A stretch of DNA of 64,000 bases from Rhizobiales bacterium 62-17 (GTDB taxonomy: Bacteria > Pseudomonadota > Alphaproteobacteria > Rhizobiales > Beijerinckiaceae). Where the stretch lies: NCBI GenBank assembly GCA_001898965.1, contig MKVW01000005.1, forward strand, positions 62,001 to 126,000. Direction: 5' to 3'. Numbering within the stretch: position 1 is the stretch's first letter; every line of letters starts with the position of its first letter. Shown piece after piece: positions 47,369 to 57,069 of this stretch. A program made the position numbers and the translations under genes. A model generated the notes under the pieces. That model did not search any database. It saw only the letters and a program-made list of their open reading frames with translations, and was not told the DNA's origin.

Positions 47369-48393
47369 TGGCTTATATCCGCTCGCGCCGTCGCGGCGGC
47401 TTCGATTACTGGCCGGGTTTCGTCGATGCCCTGTCGACCATGCTGCTGGCCATCATCTTCCTTCTGTCCGTCTTCATGCTGGGCCAGTATTTCCTGTCGC
47501 GCGAAGTGACGGGCAAGGACAATGCACTCGTCAAGCTGAACCGGCAGATCGAGGAGCTGACATCGCTGTTGGCGCTGGAGCGGTCGGGGCGCGCCGATGC
47601 GCAGGCCAATCTCTCCAATCTGATGGCGACACTCGACGCGGCGCAGCGCGATCGCGATCGTCTGCAAGGGCTGCTCGATTCCGGCAATGCCAATGCCGCC
47701 GCGGGCGGCAACGCGGCATCGGCCGCGCAACAGGCGCTCGATGCCGAGCGGCAGATCTCGGCGCGGGCGGCAGCACAGGTCGATATTCTCAATCAGCAGA
47801 TCGCGGCGCTGCGTCGGCAGCTTGCGGCGCTGGAAGAAGCCCTCAATGCGTCGGAACAGCGTGACCGCGACTCGCAGGCGCGGATCGCCGATCTCGGCTC
47901 GCGGCTCAACGTGGCGCTGGCGCAGAAGGTGCAGGAACTGGCGCGCTATCGCTCCGACTTCTTCGGCCGTCTGAAAGAGATTCTCGGCAATCGTCCCGGC
48001 ATTCGCACCGTGGGCGATCGCTTCGTCTTCGAATCGGAAGTGCTGTTTGATACCGGCAGGGCCGACATCAGTTCGCAAGGCCATGCCGAGCTCGACAAAC
48101 TGGCGACGGCCATGGCCGATCTGGAGCGCGAAATCCCGCCGGAACTGCCGTGGGTGATGCGCGTCGATGGCCACACCGACAAACGGCCGATCACAGGTGG
48201 CACCTACAAGTCGAACTGGGATCTGTCGGCGAGCCGCGCCATCGCCGTCGTGCAATATCTCGTCAGCAAGGGCGTGTCGCCGCAGCGATTGGCGGCCGCG
48301 GGCTTCGGGGAGTTCCAACCGATCGATCCAGGCGACAGCGATGAGGCACTGCGCCGCAATCGACGGATCGAGTTGAAGCTCACCGACCGATAA
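47368..48393 (+). CDS. MotB/OmpA-like peptidoglycan-binding partner
   Basis: The 341-residue protein has a single N-terminal helix (about 17-38) with an acidic residue (Asp20) at the position of the proton-carrying Asp of MotB. A long coiled coil follows (about 50-190), then a C-terminal OmpA/MotB domain with LFDTGRADISSQG, DGHTDKRP and NWDLSASRA, and finally the RRIELKLT end. The predicted job is to anchor the channel complex to peptidoglycan. The start is the ATG at 47368; an upstream in-frame stretch is not conserved. The pair with the preceding gene is translationally coupled. Confidence 0.88.
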   Translation: MAYIRSRRRGGFDYWPGFVDALSTMLLAIIFLLSVFMLGQYFLSREVTGKDNALVKLNRQIEELTSLLALERSGRADAQANLSNLMATLDAAQRDRDRLQGLLDSGNANAAAGGNAASAAQQALDAERQISARAAAQVDILNQQIAALRRQLAALEEALNASEQRDRDSQARIADLGSRLNVALAQKVQELARYRSDFFGRLKEILGNRPGIRTVGDRFVFESEVLFDTGRADISSQGHAELDKLATAMADLEREIPPELPWVMRVDGHTDKRPITGGTYKSNWDLSASRAIAVVQYLVSKGVSPQRLAAAGFGEFQPIDPGDSDEALRRNRRIELKLTDR

Positions 48394-48480
48394 ACATAGC
48401 GCTTCTGCGTTTGATGGACACATCAAGAAGACGCGTCAAAAATATCTAAGCGCTGAGATAAGCGCCACAGGGAGGATCAG

Positions 48481-49494
48481 ATGGGCGCGCGAGCGAGCGT
48501 GAAAGCCGTTATGGCGGCGACGGCCGTGCTGCTGATGTCGCCATTGGCGCAGGCGCAGGATTTTTATTCGGGCAAGACCATCGTGCTCTATGCCGGTCAG
48601 CCGCCGGGCGGCGGCATCGACAATGAAATGCGTCTGGTGGCGCAGTTCCTCAGCCGCTTCATTCCCGGCGAACCGCAAATCCAGCCGCGCAACATGCCGG
48701 GCGCCGGTGGGGTCACGCTCGGCAATTATCTTTATGCTTCGGCGACGGCCGATGGGCTGACGCTCGGCATGCCGGGGCGCGCCGGCTTCGTGCTGGCGCC
48801 GATCGGCGATGACAAGACGGCGCGCTATGACGTGCGCCGCTTTACGTGGATGGGCAGTGCGGCCAGCACCAATTTCATTTTCTGGGCGCGCAATTCGTCG
48901 GGCCTCAAGTCGGTTGCTGATCTCAGGGCTTTGAAGCGCGAACTCAATGTCGCGGGTTCCGGGGCCACCACATCCAATTCGATCGTGCCGGAAATCCTGG
49001 CGCGCTATGAAAAGTTCCCCTTCAAAGTGGTGCGCGGTTATCCGGGCATGGCGCCGGCGGTGCTGTCGCTTGAACGCGGCGAGACGGAAGCAATCTTCTC
49101 CGATCGCGCCAGCATCCGGCCCGATATGATCGCGTCCGGCCTGGTGACGCCGCTGTTTCAGACCTTTGCGATGGAACCCAATCTGCCCGTCATCGACACG
49201 CTGCTCACCGATGTGCGCGAGCGCGAATTGATCGGCCTGCTGGCGACGCCGATGCGGTTGGGATTGGCTCTGATCGGGCCGCCCGGCATGCCGGAAGCGC
49301 AGACGAAAATACTGCGCGAGGCCTATGGCCGGATGGTCAGAGATGCCGCTTATCAGGAAGAAGCGCGGCGGCGCAATTTCGATGTCGGCACGCCGAACGA
49401 CGGCGAAGCGATCGCGGCCTATCTATCGAAGGTGATCTCGGGCCTATCGCCGGAGGTGATCGCGGAATACAAATCTTTCGTCGAGCGGAACTAG
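48481..49494 (+). CDS. Periplasmic Bug/TctC-type solute-binding protein
   Basis: The 337-residue protein has a signal peptide (about 1-25, PLAQAQ/DFY) and the TctC-like fold: FYSGKTIVLYAGQPPGGGIDNEMRLVAQFLSRFIPG, NMPGAGGVTLGNYLY and a variable ligand-loop. It belongs to the tripartite tricarboxylate transporter/Bug group, which bind carboxylates, but no TctA or TctB membrane genes are adjacent, so it may be an orphan receptor. A GGGAGGATCAG precedes the ATG. An inverted-repeat element follows the stop. Confidence 0.85.
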   Translation: MGARASVKAVMAATAVLLMSPLAQAQDFYSGKTIVLYAGQPPGGGIDNEMRLVAQFLSRFIPGEPQIQPRNMPGAGGVTLGNYLYASATADGLTLGMPGRAGFVLAPIGDDKTARYDVRRFTWMGSAASTNFIFWARNSSGLKSVADLRALKRELNVAGSGATTSNSIVPEILARYEKFPFKVVRGYPGMAPAVLSLERGETEAIFSDRASIRPDMIASGLVTPLFQTFAMEPNLPVIDTLLTDVRERELIGLLATPMRLGLALIGPPGMPEAQTKILREAYGRMVRDAAYQEEARRRNFDVGTPNDGEAIAAYLSKVISGLSPEVIAEYKSFVERN

Positions 49495-49505
49495 GCGCGC
49501 CCTTT

Positions 49506-49658
49506 GTATCATCCCGGATGCACCGCAGGTGCGATCCGGGAACCAGGGGCAAACGTGAGTCCTTGCTCGTTTTGGAGAAGTGACTGCGCCGCAGGGATTA
49601 AAAGCTTTACCGCTCGCCTCTGGATCCCGGATCACGCTGCGCGTGTCCGGGATGACAC
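49506..49658. repeat. Intergenic inverted-repeat element, GTCATCCCGGA family, copy 2
   Basis: Terminal arms GTATCATCCC (49506-49515) and GGGATGACAC (49649-49658) match 9 of 10. The internal CCCGGA...TCCGGG hairpins and the AACCAGG box agree with copy 1 at 35528-35668. It lies between convergent genes (Bug-type protein and L,D-transpeptidase). Confidence 0.8.
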
Positions 49659-49675
49659 CAAGAGGCAGGTTGGGA

Positions 49676-51574
49676 CTAAAGCCCCAGCGCCGCCTGCACC
49701 TTGCGCGAATAGCCGTAGATGTCTTCGCGCAACTGCACCTTGCCCTCGTCGTCGACGAAGGCGGTGAAATATTCGATGTGGATCGGAATGGTTTCCGGCA
49801 GCTTCACCAGGCGTTCGCCGCCGCCGACCATGGCGCGCACTTTCTGCTCGCTCCAGCCGTTCTCCTTGCCCAGCACCACTTCGGCGAGGCGGAAGGGCTG
49901 GTCGACGCGCACGCAGCCGTGGCTGTAGGCGCGTCTCGCATTGCCGAAGAGGCCGCGTGACGGCGTATCGTGCAGATAGACCGCATGTTCGTTGGGGAAC
50001 ATGAATTTGATGTGGCCGAGCGCATTGCGCTCGCCCGGCGGCTGACGCACGACGAGCTGGCCGTTGCGCGTCTTGGCCACTTCATAGCCGCGCCGCTGGA
50101 AATAGCTCGGGTCCTTGGCATAGGCCGGCATCATCTCTTTCTGGATGATGGAGGTCGGCACGTTCCAATAGGGATTGACGATGAGATGCTGCATCCGGTC
50201 GGAGAATACCGGTGTCGGTGTCTGCGGCTTGCCGACCACGACGCGGGCGCTGTGGATCAGCTCGCTGCCGCGCATCACATTCACCCGGTAGTCGGGGATA
50301 TTCACCTCGATGCGCGTCTCGCCCATGTCGCGCGGCATCCAGCGCCAGCGCTCCATGTTCGACAGCAGTTCGGCCTCCAGCCGCAGCGGCTCGCCGCCAG
50401 ACAGTTTGGCAATGGTGCGGGCCGTCAGCGTGTTGACGGCGGGCAGGCCGTTGGCGCGGTTGAAATCGGCGACGGCGCTGGCGACGCGGATGTCGTAGAG
50501 CAGAGGATCGGTCTCGCTTTCGGCATCAATGCCGAGGCGGGCGCGCAGCAGCGGCACGCGCTGATCCTTCATGCCGACGCGCAGAACCGGACCCGGGCCG
50601 ATGCGCTGATTGGCGATGGCTGGATGTTCGCGGCGCAGTTCCGCCAGCTTCTCGCGCAGCGCGCGATAGCCGGGTTGCGGCGGGTTGAAGGCCGCCAGGC
50701 GATCGCCGACGCTGTCGCTGGCTTCGGCGAGCGCAGTCAGGATCGTCGTGACATCGGGGATATCAGGCTTGGCGGTGATCAGGCCGATGGTGCGCGGATC
50801 GATGCGGGCGCCGCGCGCTTGCAGCGCATAGGTGATGGCCGCATTGGTCAAAGCGAGTTCGGTGGCCGCCGCTTGTTCGTCATTGGCAATGGTCGGAACG
50901 CCGCGGAAATCACCGAGGACGAGGCCGTCCTCGCCAGCGCGGTCGAGACGGGCGACGAGAGCCGTGCCGGCCCTGGTCAGCGCCTTGCCGTCGGTCCACA
51001 GCGGGGCATTGTCGCGAGTGGTGTAGAAAGCGGCGACGGCTTCGCGCTCGCGGCGCTGGCTCTGCGCCTTGGCGGTGCGGGCTGGTTCCGCCTCGACCGC
51101 GCTGGCCAACGCCTGGCGGATACGGTCGCGCAAGATGGACTGGTCGGCGGATTGGTCGGCGGTCTGTGCGCTGGCTGGAGCCGCCGGCGGCGTCTCGGCC
51201 TGCTGTACTTGTGACGGCTGCGCCTCGGCTGGCGCGGGCGCTGGCGTGGCGATCGTCGCCGTCGGCTGCGAATCGAGATTGAGGGGCGCTTCCGGCGGCA
51301 GTTCGACGATGACCGCCGGGTCGCTTGTTGGTTCGGTCGCGGGCTTGGCTTCCGCTTCGTTTTGGGCGGTGGCCGGGGCTGTTTCAATAGCGGGTGCCTG
51401 GACATCGGCACTCAGCGTGGCGTCCGGCGGCATCGGCACGGTGACGACGATATCGGGCGTTGGCGCACTGTCTTGTGCTTGGCTTTGGGCAACGCTCAGG
51501 GTCACGCCGAAAGCAAGACTGACGGCCAGCAGGGCCGTGCCATGCAGCAATCTGGTTTTTATGGGTATCCGCAT
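49676..51574 (-). CDS. L,D-transpeptidase (YcbB/LdtD-like), periplasmic
   Basis: The 632-residue protein has a signal peptide (about 1-34), a very long Ala/Pro/Glu-rich linker (about 35-165), a helical peptidoglycan-binding-like region (about 170-400) and the YkuD catalytic domain (about 420-600), with the active-site motif SHGCVRV near 549-555. L,D-transpeptidases make 3-3 crosslinks or attach proteins to peptidoglycan. The ATG at 51574 gives the whole signal peptide. It follows the orphan sigma-54 regulator on the same strand with a 163-base gap. Confidence 0.92.
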   Translation of the reverse strand: MRIPIKTRLLHGTALLAVSLAFGVTLSVAQSQAQDSAPTPDIVVTVPMPPDATLSADVQAPAIETAPATAQNEAEAKPATEPTSDPAVIVELPPEAPLNLDSQPTATIATPAPAPAEAQPSQVQQAETPPAAPASAQTADQSADQSILRDRIRQALASAVEAEPARTAKAQSQRREREAVAAFYTTRDNAPLWTDGKALTRAGTALVARLDRAGEDGLVLGDFRGVPTIANDEQAAATELALTNAAITYALQARGARIDPRTIGLITAKPDIPDVTTILTALAEASDSVGDRLAAFNPPQPGYRALREKLAELRREHPAIANQRIGPGPVLRVGMKDQRVPLLRARLGIDAESETDPLLYDIRVASAVADFNRANGLPAVNTLTARTIAKLSGGEPLRLEAELLSNMERWRWMPRDMGETRIEVNIPDYRVNVMRGSELIHSARVVVGKPQTPTPVFSDRMQHLIVNPYWNVPTSIIQKEMMPAYAKDPSYFQRRGYEVAKTRNGQLVVRQPPGERNALGHIKFMFPNEHAVYLHDTPSRGLFGNARRAYSHGCVRVDQPFRLAEVVLGKENGWSEQKVRAMVGGGERLVKLPETIPIHIEYFTAFVDDEGKVQLREDIYGYSRKVQAALGL

Positions 51575-51737
51575 CGCCCCCGCCCGTGGTCACGGCTGCG
51601 ACACCGGCAGGCGGGCCGAAACCGTGTAAAATTTACGTCACGAACCACGCTACGCCTAGGCATGCGGCCGTGTCCGTGCGTGATCACACACAGGCGTTGC
51701 AAAAATCCCACGCTGGTGCTGACTGCCTGCCGCCATT

Positions 51738-53222
51738 TTAGGCGACTTCGTCGGTTTCCATGCCTTCGTTGGGATCGTTCAACCCGTAATCCTTCATCTT
51801 GCGATAAAGGGTCGAGCGACCGATGCCGAGGCGGCGGGCCATTTCCGACATTTGCCCGCGATAATGGGCCAAAGCGAAGCGAATCGATTCGGCTTCCATG
51901 TCTTCGAGACGGCGGACATTGCCGTTCTCGTCGAGCAGGCGCAGCACGTTGGGATCGCGCACCTCGATGCGGACGATTTCCTTCTGCGTCACCGGCGGGG
52001 CGGCGGCCGGCGCCGGCGGGATACGGACATCGAAACCATCGACCTGGGCCGCGATCTGCGGGAACTCCGCCACGGTCAGCTCGTCGCCCTCAGCCAGAAC
52101 GACAGCACGGAAGACGGCGTTTTCGAGCTGGCGGACATTGCCCGGCCAATTGTAGCGGGTCAGAAGCGACACGGCTTCCGACGACATGCCACGCAGCTTG
52201 CGGCCTTCCTCGGCGGCGAAGCGCGCGGTGAAGCGGCGGGCGAGATCGGGGATGTCGTCGCGGCGCGAGCGCAGCGGCGGAATGGAAATCGGGAAGACGT
52301 TGAGGCGGTAGTAGAGGTCTTCGCGGAAGGCGCCGCGCTTCACCAGTTCGATCAGATTCTGGTTGGTGGCGGAAATCAGACGGATATCGACCTTGATCGA
52401 GCGCTTGCCGCCGACCGGATCGATCTCGCCTTCCTGCAAAGCGCGCAGCAGTTTCACCTGGGTCTCGAGCGGCAGTTCGCCGACCTCGTCCAGGAACAGG
52501 GTGCCGCCATTGGCTTCGAGGAACTTGCCGGTGTGCTTTTCGGTGGCGCCGGTGAAGGCGCCCTTCTCGTGACCGAAGAGAATGGATTCGACCAGGTTCT
52601 CCGGCAGGGCGCCGCAGTTGACCGTGACGAAGGGTTTGCCACGGCGATCGGAAGCGCCCTGGATGGCGCGGGCGATCAGTTCCTTGCCGACGCCCGACTC
52701 GCCCTCGATGAGGACGGGGATGGTCGATTTGGCGGCGCGTTCGCCTAAGCGAATAATGCGTTCCATCTCCGGCGAACGGGTGGCGATATCCTTGAGGCCG
52801 AGCGTGCCGCTGGCCTTACGGTTCATGCGCCGGATCTCGTCTTCCAGCGCATCGGCTCGCAACGCGTTCTTGATCGAAATCTGCAGGCGCTCGGCACCGA
52901 CGGGCTTGACGACGAAGTCGACCGCACCGGCGCGCATGGCCGAGATCACCGTCTCGATGGAACCATGGGCGGTCTGCACGATCACCGGCGTGGTGAGCTT
53001 GCGCTCGCGCAATTTGCCGAGCACGCCCATGCCGTCGAGGTCGGGCATGACGAGGTCGAGAATGACCATGGCGATGGCAGGTTTGTCCGCCGCTTCGAGG
53101 CGCGTCAGGACGGCTTCGCCGCCATCGACCGACTCAACCTCGTATCCAAATCGCCGCACCATCGCTTCGAGGAGGCGGCGTTGCACAGGATCATCGTCTG
53201 CAATCAGTATAATAGAACTCAT
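51738..53222 (-). CDS. NtrC-type sigma-54 activator (response regulator)
   Basis: The 494-residue protein has a receiver domain with Asp56 as the likely phosphorylation site and acidic Asp10/Asp11, then an AAA+ domain with Walker A GESGVGKE (174-181) and the sigma-54 contact loop GAFTGA (221-226). It ends with a Fis-type helix-turn-helix ([21 protein letters not shown]). It should activate sigma-54 promoters after phosphorylation. No sensor kinase gene is adjacent. The start is the ATG at 53220-53222; a longer reading adds five residues. It is divergent from the DUF2252 gene. Confidence 0.94.
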   Translation of the reverse strand: MSSIILIADDDPVQRRLLEAMVRRFGYEVESVDGGEAVLTRLEAADKPAIAMVILDLVMPDLDGMGVLGKLRERKLTTPVIVQTAHGSIETVISAMRAGAVDFVVKPVGAERLQISIKNALRADALEDEIRRMNRKASGTLGLKDIATRSPEMERIIRLGERAAKSTIPVLIEGESGVGKELIARAIQGASDRRGKPFVTVNCGALPENLVESILFGHEKGAFTGATEKHTGKFLEANGGTLFLDEVGELPLETQVKLLRALQEGEIDPVGGKRSIKVDIRLISATNQNLIELVKRGAFREDLYYRLNVFPISIPPLRSRRDDIPDLARRFTARFAAEEGRKLRGMSSEAVSLLTRYNWPGNVRQLENAVFRAVVLAEGDELTVAEFPQIAAQVDGFDVRIPPAPAAAPPVTQKEIVRIEVRDPNVLRLLDENGNVRRLEDMEAESIRFALAHYRGQMSEMARRLGIGRSTLYRKMKDYGLNDPNEGMETDEVA

Positions 53223-53422
53223 TTCGCCCCTATGCACTGGCCACGGCCGCCAGCGTTGGCCTCAGAGAGTCTGTTATCAGGGTAAAGAGGCGGTTAAAGG
53301 GCGTCCAAGAACGGGACGACTGCCTCGCCTTACGATAGGCCCCCGCCTTGATTATGACAAGGTGGAGCGCTGCCTTGCAGGTGCTAGGTTGATGTTCAGC
53401 CGGGCTGACTGGGGGAACGGGT

Positions 53423-54535
53423 ATGGCTGACAAGCGCTCGAAGTCCGTTGAAATTCCGACATTCAAGCAATCGGCCAAGGCCTATGACGGCTGGCTGCGC
53501 CAACAGGCGGGCAAGACTTTTGTCGCAGCCGACATGAAGTGGAAGAACCAGAAAATCAGCGAAAACGCCTTCTCGTTCCTGCGTGGAACTTATTGGCGCT
53601 TCGCTGAAACCATTCTGAAGGATGCGCCCGAGACCGCCGCCTGTCCGCCCATTCTCGCGGTCGGTGACATTCATCTGGAGAATTTTGGTCTGTGGCGCGA
53701 TGCCGACAGCCGCATGACTTGGGGCGTCAACGACTTCGATGAAGCGGCGACCATGCCCTATGCGTTGGATCTGGTTCGCCTGGGGCTGAGCGCCATTCTG
53801 GCGCGCAAGGGCGCCAAGCCAACGGAAAAGGAAATTTGCGCGCGCATTCTGCGTGGCTACCGCAAGGGCATCACGCAACCGCAGCCGACGATCCTCGAAC
53901 AGGAGCACGATCGGTTGCGCGAAGCGATGAACCTGCCGCCGACCGAGCGCAGCAAATATTGGGCGAAGATGCAGCTGGCTTGTTTCGACAAACCGGTTGC
54001 TGCCAGCGCCGTGCCGGCCCCGCATGCCAAGGCGCTGCGCGCGGCCATGCCCGATCCGAAGATCAAACTGCAATTCGCGCGTCGGGTCGCTGGCACCGGC
54101 AGTCTTGGGCGGCCGCGTTTCGTCGCCTGGGGCCACTGGCGCGGCGGCATCGTGCTGCGCGAATCGAAAATGCTCTGTGCCTCCGCCTGGCGTTTCAGCG
54201 GCGCGGAAGAGGTGGCCATCCAAAGCGGCAAGATCGCCGGCGGAGCGCATCGCGCGCCCGATCCGAACTATCGGGTCGCCGATGGCATTGTCGTGCGCCG
54301 GCTGGGGCCGACCTATCGCAAGATCGAGGCCAAGCGCGATCCCGCTGAACTGCTCAATCTCGATCTCTTGGAGATGATGGGCTTCGAACTTGGTGCTTGT
54401 CACGCGGGCGATGCGGCCCATGTGGCCGCCGTGCGCAAGGACGTGAAGAAACGCACGGCCCGGTGGCTGCGCAAGCAGGTGAACTCGGCAGCCAAACGTT
54501 TGAATGCCGATTTCAAATCGATCCGCAAACGGTAG
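53423..54535 (+). CDS. DUF2252-family protein
   Basis: The 370-residue protein shows the DUF2252 pattern: FLRGTYWRF, the kinase-like loop [13 protein letters not shown] with [22 protein letters not shown] and the C-terminal [18 protein letters not shown]2252 is distantly related to aminoglycoside phosphotransferase/choline-kinase folds, and the Asp residues in the DIHLENFG and VNDFDEA loops could act in phosphotransfer. The substrate is unknown. It is read from the region shared with the sigma-54 activator gene. A short hairpin follows at 54562-54587. Confidence 0.85.
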   Translation: MADKRSKSVEIPTFKQSAKAYDGWLRQQAGKTFVAADMKWKNQKISENAFSFLRGTYWRFAETILKDAPETAACPPILAVGDIHLENFGLWRDADSRMTWGVNDFDEAATMPYALDLVRLGLSAILARKGAKPTEKEICARILRGYRKGITQPQPTILEQEHDRLREAMNLPPTERSKYWAKMQLACFDKPVAASAVPAPHAKALRAAMPDPKIKLQFARRVAGTGSLGRPRFVAWGHWRGGIVLRESKMLCASAWRFSGAEEVAIQSGKIAGGAHRAPDPNYRVADGIVVRRLGPTYRKIEAKRDPAELLNLDLLEMMGFELGACHAGDAAHVAAVRKDVKKRTARWLRKQVNSAAKRLNADFKSIRKR

Positions 54536-54561
54536 GCGTGTCCGAAAAATGCAACTGATGT

Positions 54562-54587
54562 CACCGGGCTGCAGAATTCGCCCGGTG
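54562..54587 (+). terminator. Hairpin after the DUF2252 gene
   Basis: A perfect 8-bp stem CACCGGGC/GCCCGGTG with a 10-base loop lies 26 bases after the stop and has no T-run. It is a possible weak terminator or a feature of the aryl-CoA gene leader. Confidence 0.4.
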
Positions 54588-54696
54588 CACCGTACTTGGC
54601 AGATGACAGTGGGGCGCTCGTTCGTAGGTTCCTTCCTGGGGCTCTCCCTGGGTTTCCTGGCAACGGGCATTTCAGGACATCGTGACGAGGACGGAC

Positions 54697-57045
54697 ATGA
54701 AGCCGCTCAAATTTGCCGTGGTCGGAGGCGGGCCTGGCGGGTTGTATTTTTCAATCCTGATGAAAAAGGCCAATCCGGCCTGCGAGATCACGGTCTATGA
54801 ACGGAATCGGGCCGACGATACCTTCGGTTTTGGCGTCGTCTTTTCCGATGAAACGCTCGGCAATTTCGAAGTCAGGGACAAGGAAAGTTACGAGGCGATC
54901 ACCAATGCCTTCATCTATTGGGGTGAAATCGATACCCACGTGAAGGGGCAGGTGATCCGCTCGGGCGGGCATGGGTTTTGTGGCCTGGGGCGCCGAAAGC
55001 TGCTGCTGATCCTTCAAGACCGGGCACGTGATCTGGGTGTGAAGCTGAACTTCAGCAGCGACGTCACCGATCTGTCCACGTTTGCCGACGTCGATGTGAT
55101 CGTTGCAGCCGATGGCATCAACAGCGCGATCAGGGAGCGCTATCGGGAACATTTTCGCCCCGATATCGATTGGCGCCACAACAAGTTCTGCTGGCTGGGA
55201 AGCACAAAGCCGCTCTCGTCGTTCACTTTCGCCTTTCGGGAGAACGAACACGGCATCTGGATTCTCGGGGCCTATGGCTATGAAGCCGGCATGAGCACAT
55301 GGGTGCCGGAATGCGACGAGGCGACATGGCGACGGGCGGGGCTCGATCAGGCCAGCGAGGCGGACACCGTCGCCTATCTGGAAAAACTGTTTGCCGATCT
55401 TCTGGACGGCCATCGTCTGCTGACCAACCGTTCGATCTGGCGCAATTTTCCGATGATCAAGAACGAGAGATGGTTCCACAAGAATATTGTTCTGCTCGGC
55501 GACGCCTTGCACACCGCGCATTATTCCATTGGTTCGGGCACGAAACTGGCGATGGAAGATGCGATTGCTTTGGCCGATGCCTTCGTTCACGGCGATTGCG
55601 TTCAGACCGCTCTCGAACATTTCGAGCGCACCCGCCGCGAAGACGTCGAAAAGACGCAGCATGCGGCCGATGTCAGTCTGACCTGGTTCGAGAAGCCCGC
55701 CCGTTTCTGGAAGCTCGAGCCGATGCAAATGGCCTTCAGCCTGCTGTCGCGTTCGAAACAGATCACCTACGAAAATCTGAAACGTCGTGACGGCGCCTTT
55801 GTCGGCAAAGTTGATCAATGGTGGGGTGAGAAGCTGCGTCGCGAGCAGGACGTCGATATTGCGCCTGAGCGTCTGCCTCCGCCGATGTTCACGCCGTTCC
55901 GTCTGCGCGACATGGTCGTCGACAATCGTGTCGTCGTTTCGCCGATGAATATGTACAGCGCTGAGCCTGGCGGCGTGCCCGGCGATTTTCATCTTGCCCA
56001 TCTCGGACGGATGGCCATGGGCGGCGCTGGTCTGGTCTTTGCCGAGATGACCTCGGTGTCGGAGGAGGCGCGCATCACCACGGCCTGCCCAGGGCTCTAT
56101 AATGATGTGCAGCTGGCTGCCTGGCGGCGCATCTGTGATTTCGTGCATCGACAAAGCCGCGCCAAATTCTGTCTTCAGATTGGGCATGCGGGACGCAAGG
56201 GCTCGACGCGGCTCGGCTGGGAGGGAATGGACTTGCCGTTGCGCGGCGACGGCAATTGGCCGATCGTTTCGGCTTCACCGTTGAAATTCAGGAAAGAAAG
56301 CCAGGAGCCGACGGAGATCAGCCGTTCGGAGATGACGGCGGTGCGGCAGGCTTTCGTACGCGCGGCGCGCCTCGCGCAATCGGCTGGTTTCGATATGCTC
56401 GAACTGCACATGGCGCACGGCTATCTGCTTTCGAGCTTTATCTCGCCTTTGACCAATCAGCGCGCGGATGAATATGGCGGCAGCCTGGAAAACCGCATGC
56501 GCTTTCCGCTCGAAGTGTTCGACGCCGTGCGCGAGGTCTGGGCGGATAAGCCGCTTTCCGTTCGTATCTCGGCGACCGACTGGGTAGCAGGCCGGGGGCT
56601 CGATATTGACGATGCGATCGAGATCGCGCGTCTGCTGAAAGCCCATGGCGTCGATATTCTCGATGTCTCTGCAGGCCAGACGTCGTCGGAAGCAAAGCCG
56701 GTCTATGGACGCATGTTCCAGACGCCGTTTTCCGATGCCATCCGCAGCGAGGTCGACATTCCCACCATCACCGTCGGCAACATCACCACGGCGGATCAGG
56801 TGAATACCATCGTAGCGGCCGGACGTGCCGATCTCGTGGCCCTGGGGCGGCCGCATCTGGTCGATCCGCAGTTCACCCTGCGGGCTTCTGCTCACTATGG
56901 TTATGAACCGCAGGTCTGGCCAAAGCCCTATCTCGCCGGGAAGGAACAGGCGATGCGCTTATTCGAACGCAATAATGTCGAGGACGAGCAATTGCGGGCG
57001 TCGGCGCGGATCAAGCCATCATCGTTGCGCCGGGCAGCGGAATGA
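54697..57045 (+). CDS. Aryl-CoA monooxygenase/reductase fusion (salicylyl-CoA 5-hydroxylase or 2-aminobenzoyl-CoA monooxygenase type)
   Basis: The 782-residue protein fuses an FAD aromatic hydroxylase (about residues 1-380, with GGGPGG at 9-14 and the later [24 protein letters not shown]) to an old-yellow-enzyme domain (about 395-782, with [27 protein letters not shown] and NQRADEYGG). Known relatives act on 2-aminobenzoyl-CoA or salicylyl-CoA, adding a hydroxyl group and, in the aminobenzoyl case, reducing the ring. Its partners are a PaaK-like ligase and an AraC regulator on its right. An in-frame ATG five codons upstream is an alternative start. Downstream beta-oxidation genes are not in the window. 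Confidence 0.92.
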   Translation: MKPLKFAVVGGGPGGLYFSILMKKANPACEITVYERNRADDTFGFGVVFSDETLGNFEVRDKESYEAITNAFIYWGEIDTHVKGQVIRSGGHGFCGLGRRKLLLILQDRARDLGVKLNFSSDVTDLSTFADVDVIVAADGINSAIRERYREHFRPDIDWRHNKFCWLGSTKPLSSFTFAFRENEHGIWILGAYGYEAGMSTWVPECDEATWRRAGLDQASEADTVAYLEKLFADLLDGHRLLTNRSIWRNFPMIKNERWFHKNIVLLGDALHTAHYSIGSGTKLAMEDAIALADAFVHGDCVQTALEHFERTRREDVEKTQHAADVSLTWFEKPARFWKLEPMQMAFSLLSRSKQITYENLKRRDGAFVGKVDQWWGEKLRREQDVDIAPERLPPPMFTPFRLRDMVVDNRVVVSPMNMYSAEPGGVPGDFHLAHLGRMAMGGAGLVFAEMTSVSEEARITTACPGLYNDVQLAAWRRICDFVHRQSRAKFCLQIGHAGRKGSTRLGWEGMDLPLRGDGNWPIVSASPLKFRKESQEPTEISRSEMTAVRQAFVRAARLAQSAGFDMLELHMAHGYLLSSFISPLTNQRADEYGGSLENRMRFPLEVFDAVREVWADKPLSVRISATDWVAGRGLDIDDAIEIARLLKAHGVDILDVSAGQTSSEAKPVYGRMFQTPFSDAIRSEVDIPTITVGNITTADQVNTIVAAGRADLVALGRPHLVDPQFTLRASAHYGYEPQVWPKPYLAGKEQAMRLFERNNVEDEQLRASARIKPSSLRRAAE

Positions 57046-57069
57046 TGCGCGCGTTTGAAGGAAGGCTTC

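Noticed and set aside
46424..48393. A Zorya-type antiphage system (ZorA/ZorB-like pair)
   Set aside because: The two proteins resemble ZorA and ZorB, but no ZorC, ZorD, ZorE or other defence gene is adjacent. Neighbours are a phosphatase and a solute-binding protein, so a housekeeping envelope role is more likely.
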